64,000 nucleotides of DNA from Desulfovibrio psychrotolerans (GTDB lineage Bacteria; Desulfobacterota; Desulfovibrionia; Desulfovibrionales; Desulfovibrionaceae): NCBI RefSeq assembly GCF_013340305.1, contig NZ_BLVP01000035.1, forward strand, positions 1 to 64,000, written 5' to 3'. The position numbers and the translations under genes are program-made. This document shows, one piece after another, positions 16,518-24,769 of this stretch (position 1 is the first letter of the stretch; each line of letters begins with the position of its first letter). The notes beneath the pieces were generated by a model. The model made no database searches. It worked only from the letters and a program-made list of their open reading frames with translations, and was not told the origin of the DNA.

Positions 16518-18683
16518 CTAAGAAACGTCCTGTCCGGGCGCATGTCCCGGTTCTCCCGGTTCGCCCGGTTCGCCCGGTTCGGCATTCCCTTCCGACCCCA
16601 CACACGCCTCGCCTGCGCCGGGCAGCCGGATGCAGAAACGCGCCCCGCCCCGGTATTCCGTATCCAGCCAGATGCTGCCCCCGTGGTTGCGGGTAATGAT
16701 GAAGTACGAGACAGAAAGCCCAAGCCCGGTTCCCGCTCCCGGCTGCTTGGTGGTGAAAAACGGCTCGAACACCTGCCGGAAATTGTCTTCCGGCACGCCG
16801 GGGCCGTTGTCTTCCACCTCTATCATGGCGTTGCCGTTGTCCCGGTATAGCCGAATGGTAATGCGCGGCACGCGTTCCCCATCCGCAGCCGTCTCCCGGA
16901 AAAGGGCCTGTGCCGCGTTGCGCAGCAGGTTCAACACCACCTGTTCTATCTCCTGCGGAGAGCACAGCACCTCCGGCACATCGGGCGCATATTCCTTGGC
17001 AATGCGTATACTCTTGAAATCGTATTTCTTCTTCAGGTCATAGTCGGTAGAGGCAAGCTCTATGCACTTGTCCAGCAGGGTATCCAGACAAACCGCGGTG
17101 TGACTGTCCTGACTCTGCCGTGCAAAGCTCAGCATATTGCTTACAATACGGGCGGCGCGTTCGCCGGATTCCCGTATGCCCTGCAGCAGCGAGGTTATGC
17201 CGCGATCCCGCATATAGCCATGCATGGCGGACAAGTCGCACCCGCTGGCCCGCGCCGCAGCTTCATTGGCAGGCAGGTCCGCAGAGAACCGCCGCTGAAT
17301 ATTCTGCACCCCGAGCAGTATGCCCGCCAGCGGATTGTTAATCTCGTGCGCCATACCGGCCGCCAGACCGCCCACAGACATCATCTTCTCGGTCTGAAGG
17401 ATAAGCTCCTCCATACGCGCCTGCTCGGTCACATCGTCCAGCCGAATAACCACACTGCCTGCCGCCCCTCTGGACACCGGAAAAACCATAACCGTCTCCA
17501 GCCGCTTTCCCGTTCCGCCCTTCCCATACAATGCAGGTTCAGACGATGCAGATTCAGACGATTCGAGCGACGATGCAGCCCCCTGTATGGCCCCCTGTAT
17601 AGACTGATTGACAAGGGAAACCGCCCGCCCTTCGCGCATGGCCGATTCAATAACCGGGCCGTACGCCGCCATGCGGGGCAGCACCGTGTAAAGGTCCGCC
17701 CCCACCAGTGCATCGGCATCAAGCCCGGTTGCCTGCTGTGCCGCCTTGTTGCAGTGGGTGACCCTGAACGCATCCCCCTGCCCCTGCTCCACGCCGATAA
17801 CGATGGACGGCATGGAATCCAGCATTTCCTGAATAAACGTATGCGCCAGCCGCAAGGCATCATACTGATTCTGCAACCGGGAAACCATAATGACCATAGA
17901 CTGACGCAGGCTGTTCATTTCCTGCAAAAAGGCATCCTCAGGCGCAGACACAGCAGCCCCGTCACTCATGCTCACCGTGCGGGCATAATTCTCTATGCGC
18001 CTGAGCGGGGTACCTATGTAGAGCTTCAGAATATTGTTGAGCAGCAGAAAAATGAGCAGGTCCAGCGTGATGATAGACACCGCAATACGCCGTAGCGAAG
18101 CCGCAGCCCGCGCGTCCGCGTGAGCGGTGGTGCCCTGTACGGCAATGGTCCCCAGCACCCGCCCGTGCAACTCTATGCTCCGTTCGGCCTTAACAATCCG
18201 TCCGGCTCCGGTACCACTCCCCCCCGTGGCGCGCATGTCTCCCACGCTGCCCGGATCAGCATCTGGCAGACCCCGCGGTGCCGCATCCGTTCGCACTCCC
18301 TGCTGTACGGCTTTCTCGTCAAACGCTCCTTCCAGCGTTTCCACCGCACGCACGCTGCCATCCGGGGCACGCACGCCGCCGCTCGCCACTCTGCCGGAAA
18401 GGGTGTCCGTCACCAGAATGGCCTGAATGTCCCGCTCCATGAAGCCGTTATGTACAATAGTGCGGGTCTGGTCGTCCTGAAAATTCCATAGCGTCAGCGC
18501 CAGACTGGCGGCCATCTGCTCTGTAGTCTGCTCAATGCGCAGCACAAGTTCACTGTAATACCGGTTCTTTTCCCGCAGATAATCCGTCACTCCGAAGAGC
18601 AGAAGCACCAATGTGATAACGGCAAGCAGGGAGATATTAATGAAAACAGATGTGGATGGGCGATACGTAACCATACTTTGCAC
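16518..18683 (-). CDS. Membrane sensor histidine kinase (HAMP-PAS-HisKA-HATPase)
   Basis: The 721-residue protein has an N-terminal membrane segment (NISLLAVITLVLLLFGV), a periplasmic sensor part and a second membrane segment near residue ~205 (LDLLIFLLLNNIL). A HAMP-like stretch, a PAS domain (EMLDSMPSIVIGVEQG) and the kinase core follow. H of MAHEINNPLAGILLGV is the phospho-acceptor. The ATPase boxes are VLNLLRNAAQALF, VEDNGPGVPEDN and GAGTGLGLSVSYFI. The tail repeats GEPGEPGEPG, a collagen-like run encoded by a 9-bp repeat, which is odd. No response regulator is adjacent, so it is an orphan kinase here. Confidence 0.88.
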   Translation of the reverse strand: MQSMVTYRPSTSVFINISLLAVITLVLLLFGVTDYLREKNRYYSELVLRIEQTTEQMAASLALTLWNFQDDQTRTIVHNGFMERDIQAILVTDTLSGRVASGGVRAPDGSVRAVETLEGAFDEKAVQQGVRTDAAPRGLPDADPGSVGDMRATGGSGTGAGRIVKAERSIELHGRVLGTIAVQGTTAHADARAAASLRRIAVSIITLDLLIFLLLNNILKLYIGTPLRRIENYARTVSMSDGAAVSAPEDAFLQEMNSLRQSMVIMVSRLQNQYDALRLAHTFIQEMLDSMPSIVIGVEQGQGDAFRVTHCNKAAQQATGLDADALVGADLYTVLPRMAAYGPVIESAMREGRAVSLVNQSIQGAIQGAASSLESSESASSEPALYGKGGTGKRLETVMVFPVSRGAAGSVVIRLDDVTEQARMEELILQTEKMMSVGGLAAGMAHEINNPLAGILLGVQNIQRRFSADLPANEAAARASGCDLSAMHGYMRDRGITSLLQGIRESGERAARIVSNMLSFARQSQDSHTAVCLDTLLDKCIELASTDYDLKKKYDFKSIRIAKEYAPDVPEVLCSPQEIEQVVLNLLRNAAQALFRETAADGERVPRITIRLYRDNGNAMIEVEDNGPGVPEDNFRQVFEPFFTTKQPGAGTGLGLSVSYFIITRNHGGSIWLDTEYRGGARFCIRLPGAGEACVGSEGNAEPGEPGEPGEPGHAPGQDVS
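16545..16580. repeat. Four 9-bp tandem units encoding a Gly-Glu-Pro tail
   Basis: Units TCCCGGTTC (twice) and GCCCGGTTC (twice) run from 16545 to 16580 and, on the minus strand, encode the GEPGEPGEPG tail of the kinase. The perfect repetition suggests recent slippage. Confidence 0.85.
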
Positions 18684-18910
18684 TGCCGGAGTTACACTAT
18701 AAGCAGAACACTGCGTGAGTCGCCAACAAAACCACAGGGGAACTCTTCTGCCATTCTAGGGAACATACGCCACTTGGCAGGGCTTGTGAAGCCACAACTC
18801 CTGCACGAACCACATCCAGCAGGCACCGAAGAACGCCGGTTTACAAGACTCCCGTTCCGGTATACCGCACAGGGGCCTGCCGTGCAGGACATTCACTCAC
18901 AGGACGCAGC

Positions 18911-19924
18911 ATGCACGCCTCCCGTACCGACCACGCAGAATTCATCCACAGCCTCGCGCAGCGCATAGTGCGCGCCGCCCACCCGGCGCAAGCCCGCCTT
19001 ACAGAGGAAGAGGCTCTTGCGCTGGCTGCCCTGCCGCGCTCAGCCGCCATGGATCTTGTGGGCGGAGCACGGCGCATAGCCGCTGCCTGCCGTGGCAACG
19101 CCACCTTCACCTGCGGCATCATAAACGCCAAGTCCGGCCGTTGTTCAGAGAACTGCGCCTTCTGCGCCCAGTCCGCGCACCATGCCACCGGGGTTGCCGT
19201 CTACCCCCTGCTCAGCAATCAGGACCTTATGGACCGCGCCATGCAACTGGCAGACGCAGGGGCAGACCGTTACGGCATTGTCACCAGCGGCAACACCGTG
19301 ACAGACAGGGAACTGGACAACCTGTGCGAGGCCGCGCAGCGCATTATCACCCGTACAGGGCTGGGGCTGTGTGCCTCGCTGGGGCAGCTTACCCAGCACC
19401 GGGCGGCACGGCTGCGGCAGGCGGGCTTTTCCAGCTACCATCATAATCTGGAGACCGCGCGCAGCTTTTTTCCGCACATCTGCACCACACACCCGTACGA
19501 AGATGATGTGACAACCGTGCGGCACGCGCTGGACGCCGGATTCCGGGTGTGCAGCGGGGGCATTCTTGGGCTGGGCGAAAGCCCGGCGCAGCGGGTGGAA
19601 CTGGCGTTCACCCTGCGCGATATGGGCGTGCATTCGGTGCCGGTGAACTTTCTCAACCCCATCGCGGGCACACGGCTGGCAGACCGGCCCACACTGCACC
19701 CCTTAGAGGCTCTTGCCGCGCTGGCACTGTTCCGCTTCATCCTGCCGGACAGGGACATCCTTGTGGCAGGCGGGCGCGAAACAACACTGGGTGACTATCA
19801 GTCATGGGTGTTCATGGCAGGAGCCAACGGCCTGATGATAGGCAACTACCTCACCACCTCCGGACGGGACATGGCGGCAGACATGGCCATGCTGGCCGAT
19901 ATGGGGCTGCTTCCTGTCTCATGA
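18911..19924 (+). CDS. bioB: Biotin synthase
   Basis: The 337-residue radical-SAM enzyme inserts sulfur into dethiobiotin. The SAM-cluster motif is CSENCAFC (C78, C82, C85). Other BioB hallmarks are INAKSGRC, YHHNLETA, ICSGGILGLGE-like VCSGGILGLGE, PVNFLNPIAGTRL and AGGRE. Length is normal. No other biotin gene is in the window, so it stands alone. The start at 18911 gives MHASRTDHAEF and fits the family. Confidence 0.95.
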   Translation: MHASRTDHAEFIHSLAQRIVRAAHPAQARLTEEEALALAALPRSAAMDLVGGARRIAAACRGNATFTCGIINAKSGRCSENCAFCAQSAHHATGVAVYPLLSNQDLMDRAMQLADAGADRYGIVTSGNTVTDRELDNLCEAAQRIITRTGLGLCASLGQLTQHRAARLRQAGFSSYHHNLETARSFFPHICTTHPYEDDVTTVRHALDAGFRVCSGGILGLGESPAQRVELAFTLRDMGVHSVPVNFLNPIAGTRLADRPTLHPLEALAALALFRFILPDRDILVAGGRETTLGDYQSWVFMAGANGLMIGNYLTTSGRDMAADMAMLADMGLLPVS

Positions 19925-19930
19925 ATCCTG

Positions 19931-19955
19931 TCAGGCTGCGGCCTGAATCTGTTTT
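19931..19955 (+). terminator. Short hairpin after bioB
   Basis: TCAGGC (19931-19936) and GCCTGA (19941-19946) pair around TGCG, followed by ATCTGTTTTG. It starts 6 nt after the bioB stop and lies between convergent genes. The stem is short, so the call is tentative. Confidence 0.45.
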
Positions 19956-19965
19956 GAATCGGGAG

Positions 19966-21402
19966 TTACAGCACCAGCCGCCAGAGCATTCCGGCTGCGG
20001 CACACCCCGCCAGCACAGGTATCATACCCAGCCACAGGCGGTGCAGGGCCACAAAGGCTGCAAAAGCCAGCACCAGCGCGGGCACATCCGCCGTGGCCAT
20101 ATCGGGCACGGGCAGGCTGCCACCGGGAAAAGCCAGCGCATCCACCCTGCCGAACAGGGAATGCAGGGCAAACCATAACGCAAGGTTGAATATCACGCCC
20201 ACTACAGAGGCCGTTATGCCGGAAAGGGCGGCAGAAAGGGCACGCACGCCCCGCAGCCGCTCAATGAAGGGTGCCCCCAAAAATATCCACAGGAAGCAGG
20301 GAGTAAAGGTAACCCACACGGCCAGCGTAGCGCCCAGCATCCCCGCCAGGGCAGGCGGCAGATCGCCCGCATTGCGGTAGGCCGCCAGATAGCCCACGTA
20401 TTCCAGCACCAGAATCAGGGGGCCGGGCGTGCTTTCGGCCAGTCCCAGACCATTGAGCATGTCCTCTGCCGAAAGCCATCCGAAATCCGCCACCGCCGCC
20501 TGCGCCACGTAGGCAAGCACGGCATAGGCACCGCCAAAGCTCACCACCGCCATCTTGCTGAAAAAGACCGCTATGCGCGCATACACGTTCTCCGGGCCCA
20601 GAATCGCCAGCAGCAAAAATACGGGCACAAGCCACAGGGTGAGCCACGTTGCCAGCACCCGCAGGCTGCCCCGTACCGTCGGCGCGGCATGCTCACGGCC
20701 ATTGACCGGTTCTTCATCCTCGTCCTGTGTGCCGGAAGAGCCCGAGGAGGCGGAAGAGGCGGGTGTTCCCGTCCCGTTAGCCCCTATTTCATGACGAGCC
20801 CAGCCCAGAATCCCCGCCATCAGCACCACCAAAGGGAAAGGCACCCCGAAGACAAACAGCGCCAGAAACGCCCCGAAGGCCAGCGCCCACGCATACGCCC
20901 CCACCAACGCCTTGCTTCCGATGCGCATAAGCGCCATAACCACCACGGCCAGCACGGCGGGCTTAAGCCCCCAGAACAGTGCCTCCACGGCGGGCACCTG
21001 ACTGAAGGCCGCGTACAGGGCGGAAAGGGCCAGCACCACCAGAAATCCCGGCAATATGAACAGCGTGCCCGCCACCAGTCCGCCCCGCGTGCCGTGCAGC
21101 AGCCAGCCCACATACGTGGCCAGTTGCTGCGCCTCCGGTCCCGGCAGCAGGTTGCAGTAGTTCAGGGCGTGCAGGAAACGCCCGTTGCTCACCCACCTGC
21201 GCTCTTCCACCACCATGCGGTACATCATGGCTACCTGCCCCGCGGGACCGCCGAAGCTGAACAGCCCCACCCGCAACCACAGTGCCGCCGCGTCAACAAA
21301 CCGCACGTTGCCTGCCGATTCTTCCCCGTCAGAAGGCCGCTCAGCCCCAGACAGGTCTTGCGCCCCTGCTGGTTTATTGATGCGTTCCATCACGTCTTCC
21401 AT
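19966..21402 (-). CDS. chrA: Chromate transporter, two-domain
   Basis: The 478-residue membrane protein has two homologous halves. The first carries the ChrA signature LRVGLFSFGGPAGQVAMMYR... ERRWVSNGRFLHALNYCNLLPGPEAQQLATYVG. The second repeats it (FSKMAVVSFGGAYAVLAYV... GLAESTPGPLILVLEYVG). ChrA exports chromate or acts as a chromate/sulfate antiporter. The halves are separated by a Ser/Asp/Glu-rich linker (ASSASSGSSGTQDEDEE) that makes it longer than usual. No chrB regulator is nearby. Confidence 0.9.
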   Translation of the reverse strand: MEDVMERINKPAGAQDLSGAERPSDGEESAGNVRFVDAAALWLRVGLFSFGGPAGQVAMMYRMVVEERRWVSNGRFLHALNYCNLLPGPEAQQLATYVGWLLHGTRGGLVAGTLFILPGFLVVLALSALYAAFSQVPAVEALFWGLKPAVLAVVVMALMRIGSKALVGAYAWALAFGAFLALFVFGVPFPLVVLMAGILGWARHEIGANGTGTPASSASSGSSGTQDEDEEPVNGREHAAPTVRGSLRVLATWLTLWLVPVFLLLAILGPENVYARIAVFFSKMAVVSFGGAYAVLAYVAQAAVADFGWLSAEDMLNGLGLAESTPGPLILVLEYVGYLAAYRNAGDLPPALAGMLGATLAVWVTFTPCFLWIFLGAPFIERLRGVRALSAALSGITASVVGVIFNLALWFALHSLFGRVDALAFPGGSLPVPDMATADVPALVLAFAAFVALHRLWLGMIPVLAGCAAAGMLWRLVL

Positions 21403-21508
21403 CCTTCATGGTGCGGCCCGTTATACCTCGGTACTGCCGGATATCGCCCGTTACTACCCAAGACGCATGCGCTCTTCATGCGGTTCAACGCGCCTAAACG
21501 CGTCCTGC

Positions 21509-22186
21509 TCACTGGTGACGTATATCGGAATCGGCATCACCCTGCTCGGCGGCGCAGCGTACCAGCGTTGCCAGCATGTCCAGATCCTCGCCCTGCGGTT
21601 TGACAAAGCATCCGCCCATACCCACCACGTCCCGTTTCTGGGATACGTGACGCGGGCTGAACCGCAGCTTCTGCACCGCGTCCAGCTTGCGCCGCAGGGC
21701 GGCACCGTCACCGTTGCTGGCGCGCAAGGCCAGTTCTGTCAGATTTTTGGGAAACTTGAAGAACAGAAATGTCTCCATGTCGCGGACATCCTGCATGTCC
21801 ACGGGAACAGCGCTCAGGTCGCCCCCCGTCAGTTCCATGAACGCCCCGAAATGCGAAACGTTGCGCAGCACGCCCGTAACCCGGCGTCCGCGCTCACCTC
21901 CCACGGCAAGCACCATGGGAATATTCACGGCGCAGCGGTCATCGCGCCTGCCGTTATGCCCGCCTTCGCATTCCATACGCCGGACAATGCGCACCCGCCG
22001 CAGGTCCTCGCCGTAGTGGAACATGGTGGCCCCGCGGCTGTTCCACAGGCTCACCGCATCCTCCGGGCCATCGGCCCGCGGGCCGCTTTTTTCACACTGT
22101 TCGCAGGAAAGAAAATAGTACACACCATCAAATCGCAACAACGCAGATCTGCCGCCGCAACTGGCGCACGGCTTCGGCTCCCGCAT
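21509..22186 (-). CDS. Zinc-ribbon (Lar-like) plus PilZ-domain protein
   Basis: The ATG at 22186 has AAGGAG 6 nt upstream, giving 225 residues. The N-terminus has two Cys pairs, CASCGG and CEQCEKSGP, followed by AVSLWN, the pattern of small Lar/restriction-alleviation-type zinc ribbons. The rest carries a PilZ signature: RRDDR (RxxxR) and NVSHFGAF (N/DxSxxG), which bind cyclic di-GMP. It may therefore be a small c-di-GMP effector. The pairing of the two modules is uncommon. It is divergent from mutY with about 150 bp between starts. Confidence 0.65.
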   Translation of the reverse strand: MREPKPCASCGGRSALLRFDGVYYFLSCEQCEKSGPRADGPEDAVSLWNSRGATMFHYGEDLRRVRIVRRMECEGGHNGRRDDRCAVNIPMVLAVGGERGRRVTGVLRNVSHFGAFMELTGGDLSAVPVDMQDVRDMETFLFFKFPKNLTELALRASNGDGAALRRKLDAVQKLRFSPRHVSQKRDVVGMGGCFVKPQGEDLDMLATLVRCAAEQGDADSDIRHQ

Positions 22187-22335
22187 AAAACACTCCTTGG
22201 CCTCCCCCCGGAACCCAAATTGATAATGAAAAATCAATATGGTGGCATGCTCTCAAAATACATGGCGTGTTAATGAAAATCCACAACATTCTGCAACAGC
22301 TTGTCCTCCTCCCGGCAAGAGGCTACACACTCCCC

Positions 22336-23445
22336 ATGCTGCACTCCCACGACCACGCCGCCTTTGCGGACTCCCTGCTCCTTTGGTTTTCGCAACACCA
22401 GCGTCCCCTGCCGTGGCGGCGGGATTACACGCCCTATCAGGTGTGGATATCCGAAATTATGCTCCAACAAACTCAAATGGAACGGGGCGTGGAGTACTTT
22501 CTGCGCTGGATGGACCGCCTGCCGGACATAGCCGCCGTGGCAGACGCGGACGAAGAAACCGTCCTCAAACTCTGGGAGGGACTGGGCTACTATTCCCGGG
22601 TGCGCAATCTGCACAGGGCGGCACGCATCATCGTGCGCGAGCATGCAGGGGAATTTCCCGGACGTCTGGAGCATATCCGCGCCCTGCCCGGCATAGGCGA
22701 CTACACGGCAGCCGCCATCGCCTCCATTGCCTTCCGGCAGGATGTGGCGTGCGTGGACGCCAACGTGGAGCGCGTGCTTGCCCGCGTGTGCGACATCGAT
22801 ACCCCCGTGAAGCAGAAGGAAAACATGGCCTTTGTGCGGGCTACCGCGCAGGCGCTGCTGCCTCCCGGCAAAGCGCGGGAGTTCAATCAGGCCATGATGG
22901 AACTGGGAGCGCTGGTCTGCTCCAAAAAAGCACGCTGCGAGGATTGCCCGGTCCGCCGCTGGTGCGAGGCGCACCATCTGGGCATAGTGCATGAACGTCC
23001 CGTGCCGGCAGCCCGCAAACCTGTCAGCCATATCGATGTGGCCACCGGAGTGCTGGTACACCAGGGGCGCATCTTCATCCAGAAACGCCCCGACCACGGG
23101 GTATGGGCGGGATTCTGGGAGTTTCCCGGCGGCTGTGTGGAACCGGGGGAAACGCCTGAACGCACGGTGGAACGCGAGTTCATGGAAGAAATGGAATTTC
23201 CTGTTGAGCACGCAGGCAAGATAACCGTCATCCACCACGGCTACACCACCTATCGCGTGACCCTGCACTGCTTTTTCCTGCGCCTGCGCAGCGGCACCTC
23301 CCCCGCCCCGGTGCTGCACGCCGCCACGGACCACCGCTGGGTACGCTTCGGGGAACTAACGGACTACACCCTCCCCGCAGGGCACCGCAAACTTGCAGAC
23401 ATGCTCGCTACAGACCTGCGCCTGCCCGCCCTGCTGGACGGGTAG
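22336..23445 (+). CDS. mutY: A/G-specific adenine glycosylase with intact C-terminal Nudix domain
   Basis: The enzyme removes adenine opposite 8-oxoguanine. The 369-residue protein from ATG 22336 has the catalytic Glu in WISEIMLQQTQ, the helix-hairpin-helix LPGIGDYTAAAIASIAF, and the catalytic Asp in VDANVERVLARV. The [4Fe-4S] cysteines are CSKKARC-x2-C-x5-C, with one residue fewer in the first spacer than E. coli. The C-terminal half has a complete Nudix box (GCVEPGE...REFMEE), unlike many MutY proteins where it is degenerate. In-frame upstream starts at 22267 (GTG) and 22273 (ATG) would add about 20 residues but lack a ribosome site. Confidence 0.92.
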   Translation: MLHSHDHAAFADSLLLWFSQHQRPLPWRRDYTPYQVWISEIMLQQTQMERGVEYFLRWMDRLPDIAAVADADEETVLKLWEGLGYYSRVRNLHRAARIIVREHAGEFPGRLEHIRALPGIGDYTAAAIASIAFRQDVACVDANVERVLARVCDIDTPVKQKENMAFVRATAQALLPPGKAREFNQAMMELGALVCSKKARCEDCPVRRWCEAHHLGIVHERPVPAARKPVSHIDVATGVLVHQGRIFIQKRPDHGVWAGFWEFPGGCVEPGETPERTVEREFMEEMEFPVEHAGKITVIHHGYTTYRVTLHCFFLRLRSGTSPAPVLHAATDHRWVRFGELTDYTLPAGHRKLADMLATDLRLPALLDG

Positions 23446-23454
23446 CCGCCTCCG

Positions 23455-23790
23455 CTACTGCCAGCCGAAATACCGCCCCGCCGCCACGCAGACCATGCCC
23501 ACGGCCACGGTGCCGAAAAAGCTGCGGGTGCGCCACGCCACCAGAAAGGTGGGCACCGCCGCCAGCAGCGAAAGATTGCCCGTGTTCAGCGCCACCGCAC
23601 CGTCCTGCACCAGCAGGGCGGGAGCCAGCAGCGCACTGAGAATGGCGGTGGGTACGTAGCCCAGCCAGCGCACCGCCACGGGGGGCAGCTCCCGCGAGGA
23701 AAGCGCCCATATCGGCAGCACGCGCGGCAGATAGGTTACCACGGCCATCCCTGCTATGATCAACAGCACAAGCGCGTCGGAATACTGCAT
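23455..23790 (-). CDS. azlD: Branched-chain amino acid exporter small subunit
   Basis: The 111-residue protein has three to four membrane helices and the AzlD pattern (ALVLLIIAGMAVVTYLPRVLPIW, PPVAVRWLGYVPTAILSALLAPALL). With AzlC it forms a branched-chain amino acid exporter. The start ATG overlaps almost directly with the azlC stop (1-bp gap), so the two are co-translated. It converges with mutY. Confidence 0.9.
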   Translation of the reverse strand: MQYSDALVLLIIAGMAVVTYLPRVLPIWALSSRELPPVAVRWLGYVPTAILSALLAPALLVQDGAVALNTGNLSLLAAVPTFLVAWRTRSFFGTVAVGMVCVAAGRYFGWQ

Positions 23791-23791
23791 G

Positions 23792-24658
23792 TTACGCCCC
23801 CTTTTTTTCGCGGCAGCAGAGCACGGTGCCCAGCGTGGCGCCGCACACGGTTGCCAGAATCACGTTCCACTGTCCCGCGCCCGCCAGCATAAATCCCACG
23901 GAAAGTGCAGCCGATGCCAGCCCCACCAGCACATGCATGTTGGTACGCACCTGCCCCACCAGCAGGGCTATGAACATGGCGGCAAGGGCATAGTCCAGCC
24001 CCAGCGGCTTCACGTCTCCGATAAGGTTGCTGGAAAACACGCCCAGCACCGCACCCGCTATCCATGAAGACTGCGCCGTGGCGTTCAGGGCATAGGTTTC
24101 CGCCGCGCCTGTGCGTCCTTCCGCAAAACGGCGGGTGTGCATGGCAAAAGATTCGTCCGTCAGTTCAAAGGCAAACAGCGCCTGCCGCAGCCGCGACCAG
24201 CCCCGCAGGTATGGTGCCAGTGCCGCCGCCATGAGCAGGTGGCGCAGGTTCACCACAAAGGTGGTCAGCACCACCGAAAGCGGCGAAACCGAAGCCGCCA
24301 GCAGGCTCACCGCAATAAATTGCGCAGACCCCGCATAGACCAGCACGGACATGAGAATGGTGTTCCATTCGGAAAGCCCGACCTTGCGGGCAAGCACGCC
24401 GTAGGCGAATCCCACGGGCAGGTAGCCCATGACGATGGGCAGTGCCTGCCGCATGCCCGAAAGCGTATCCGCCAGCAGTCTGGGGTGCGTGCCGGGGTGC
24501 GTACCGGGGTGCGCACCGGAAAACCCTGTATCCATACCGGAAGCCGCTACAGCCGCAGCAGTCCCGCCCGGAGAGTCCGTATCCGGAATAGCCTCGTTCC
24601 GTAAAACCGTATCCGATGAACCGGCGGTCTGCGCCTGTCGTCTTGTGTGTGCTGCCAT
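23792..24658 (-). CDS. azlC: Branched-chain amino acid permease (AzlC family)
   Basis: The 288-residue protein has the AzlC core from about residue 68 (MRQALPIVMGYLPVGFAYGVLARKVGLSEWN) with six to seven helices (VYAGSAQFIAVSLLA, AFELTDESFAMHTRRF). The first ~67 residues are a low-complexity extension including an HPGTHPGTHP repeat; AGAGG 6 nt before the ATG at 24658 supports this long start, though family members usually begin near the core. It is divergent from a MocR-type regulator that probably controls it. Confidence 0.88.
   Translation of the reverse strand: MAAHTRRQAQTAGSSDTVLRNEAIPDTDSPGGTAAAVAASGMDTGFSGAHPGTHPGTHPRLLADTLSGMRQALPIVMGYLPVGFAYGVLARKVGLSEWNTILMSVLVYAGSAQFIAVSLLAASVSPLSVVLTTFVVNLRHLLMAAALAPYLRGWSRLRQALFAFELTDESFAMHTRRFAEGRTGAAETYALNATAQSSWIAGAVLGVFSSNLIGDVKPLGLDYALAAMFIALLVGQVRTNMHVLVGLASAALSVGFMLAGAGQWNVILATVCGATLGTVLCCREKKGA
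24480..24515. repeat. Three 12-bp tandem units in the azlC N-terminal extension
   Basis: CTGGGGTGCGTG, CCGGGGTGCGTA and CCGGGGTGCGCA are consecutive 12-mers. On the minus strand they encode the HPGTHPGTHP stretch. They are in frame. Confidence 0.8.
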
Positions 24659-24769
24659 CAGCGACCTCTGCTAAGTTTGTGTCGGTGGTACCGGGCTTGT
24701 GGCTTGCAGTAAACCCCGAAAACTGTCACCATAACAGACACAGAAATATGAAAATTCAATCACAACAGA

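Noticed and set aside
22219-22240. Possible Fur box near TTGATAATGAAAAATCAA between the PilZ and mutY genes
   Set aside because: Only the 6-bp ends are symmetrical and the core departs from the Fur consensus; AT-rich promoter DNA explains it as well.
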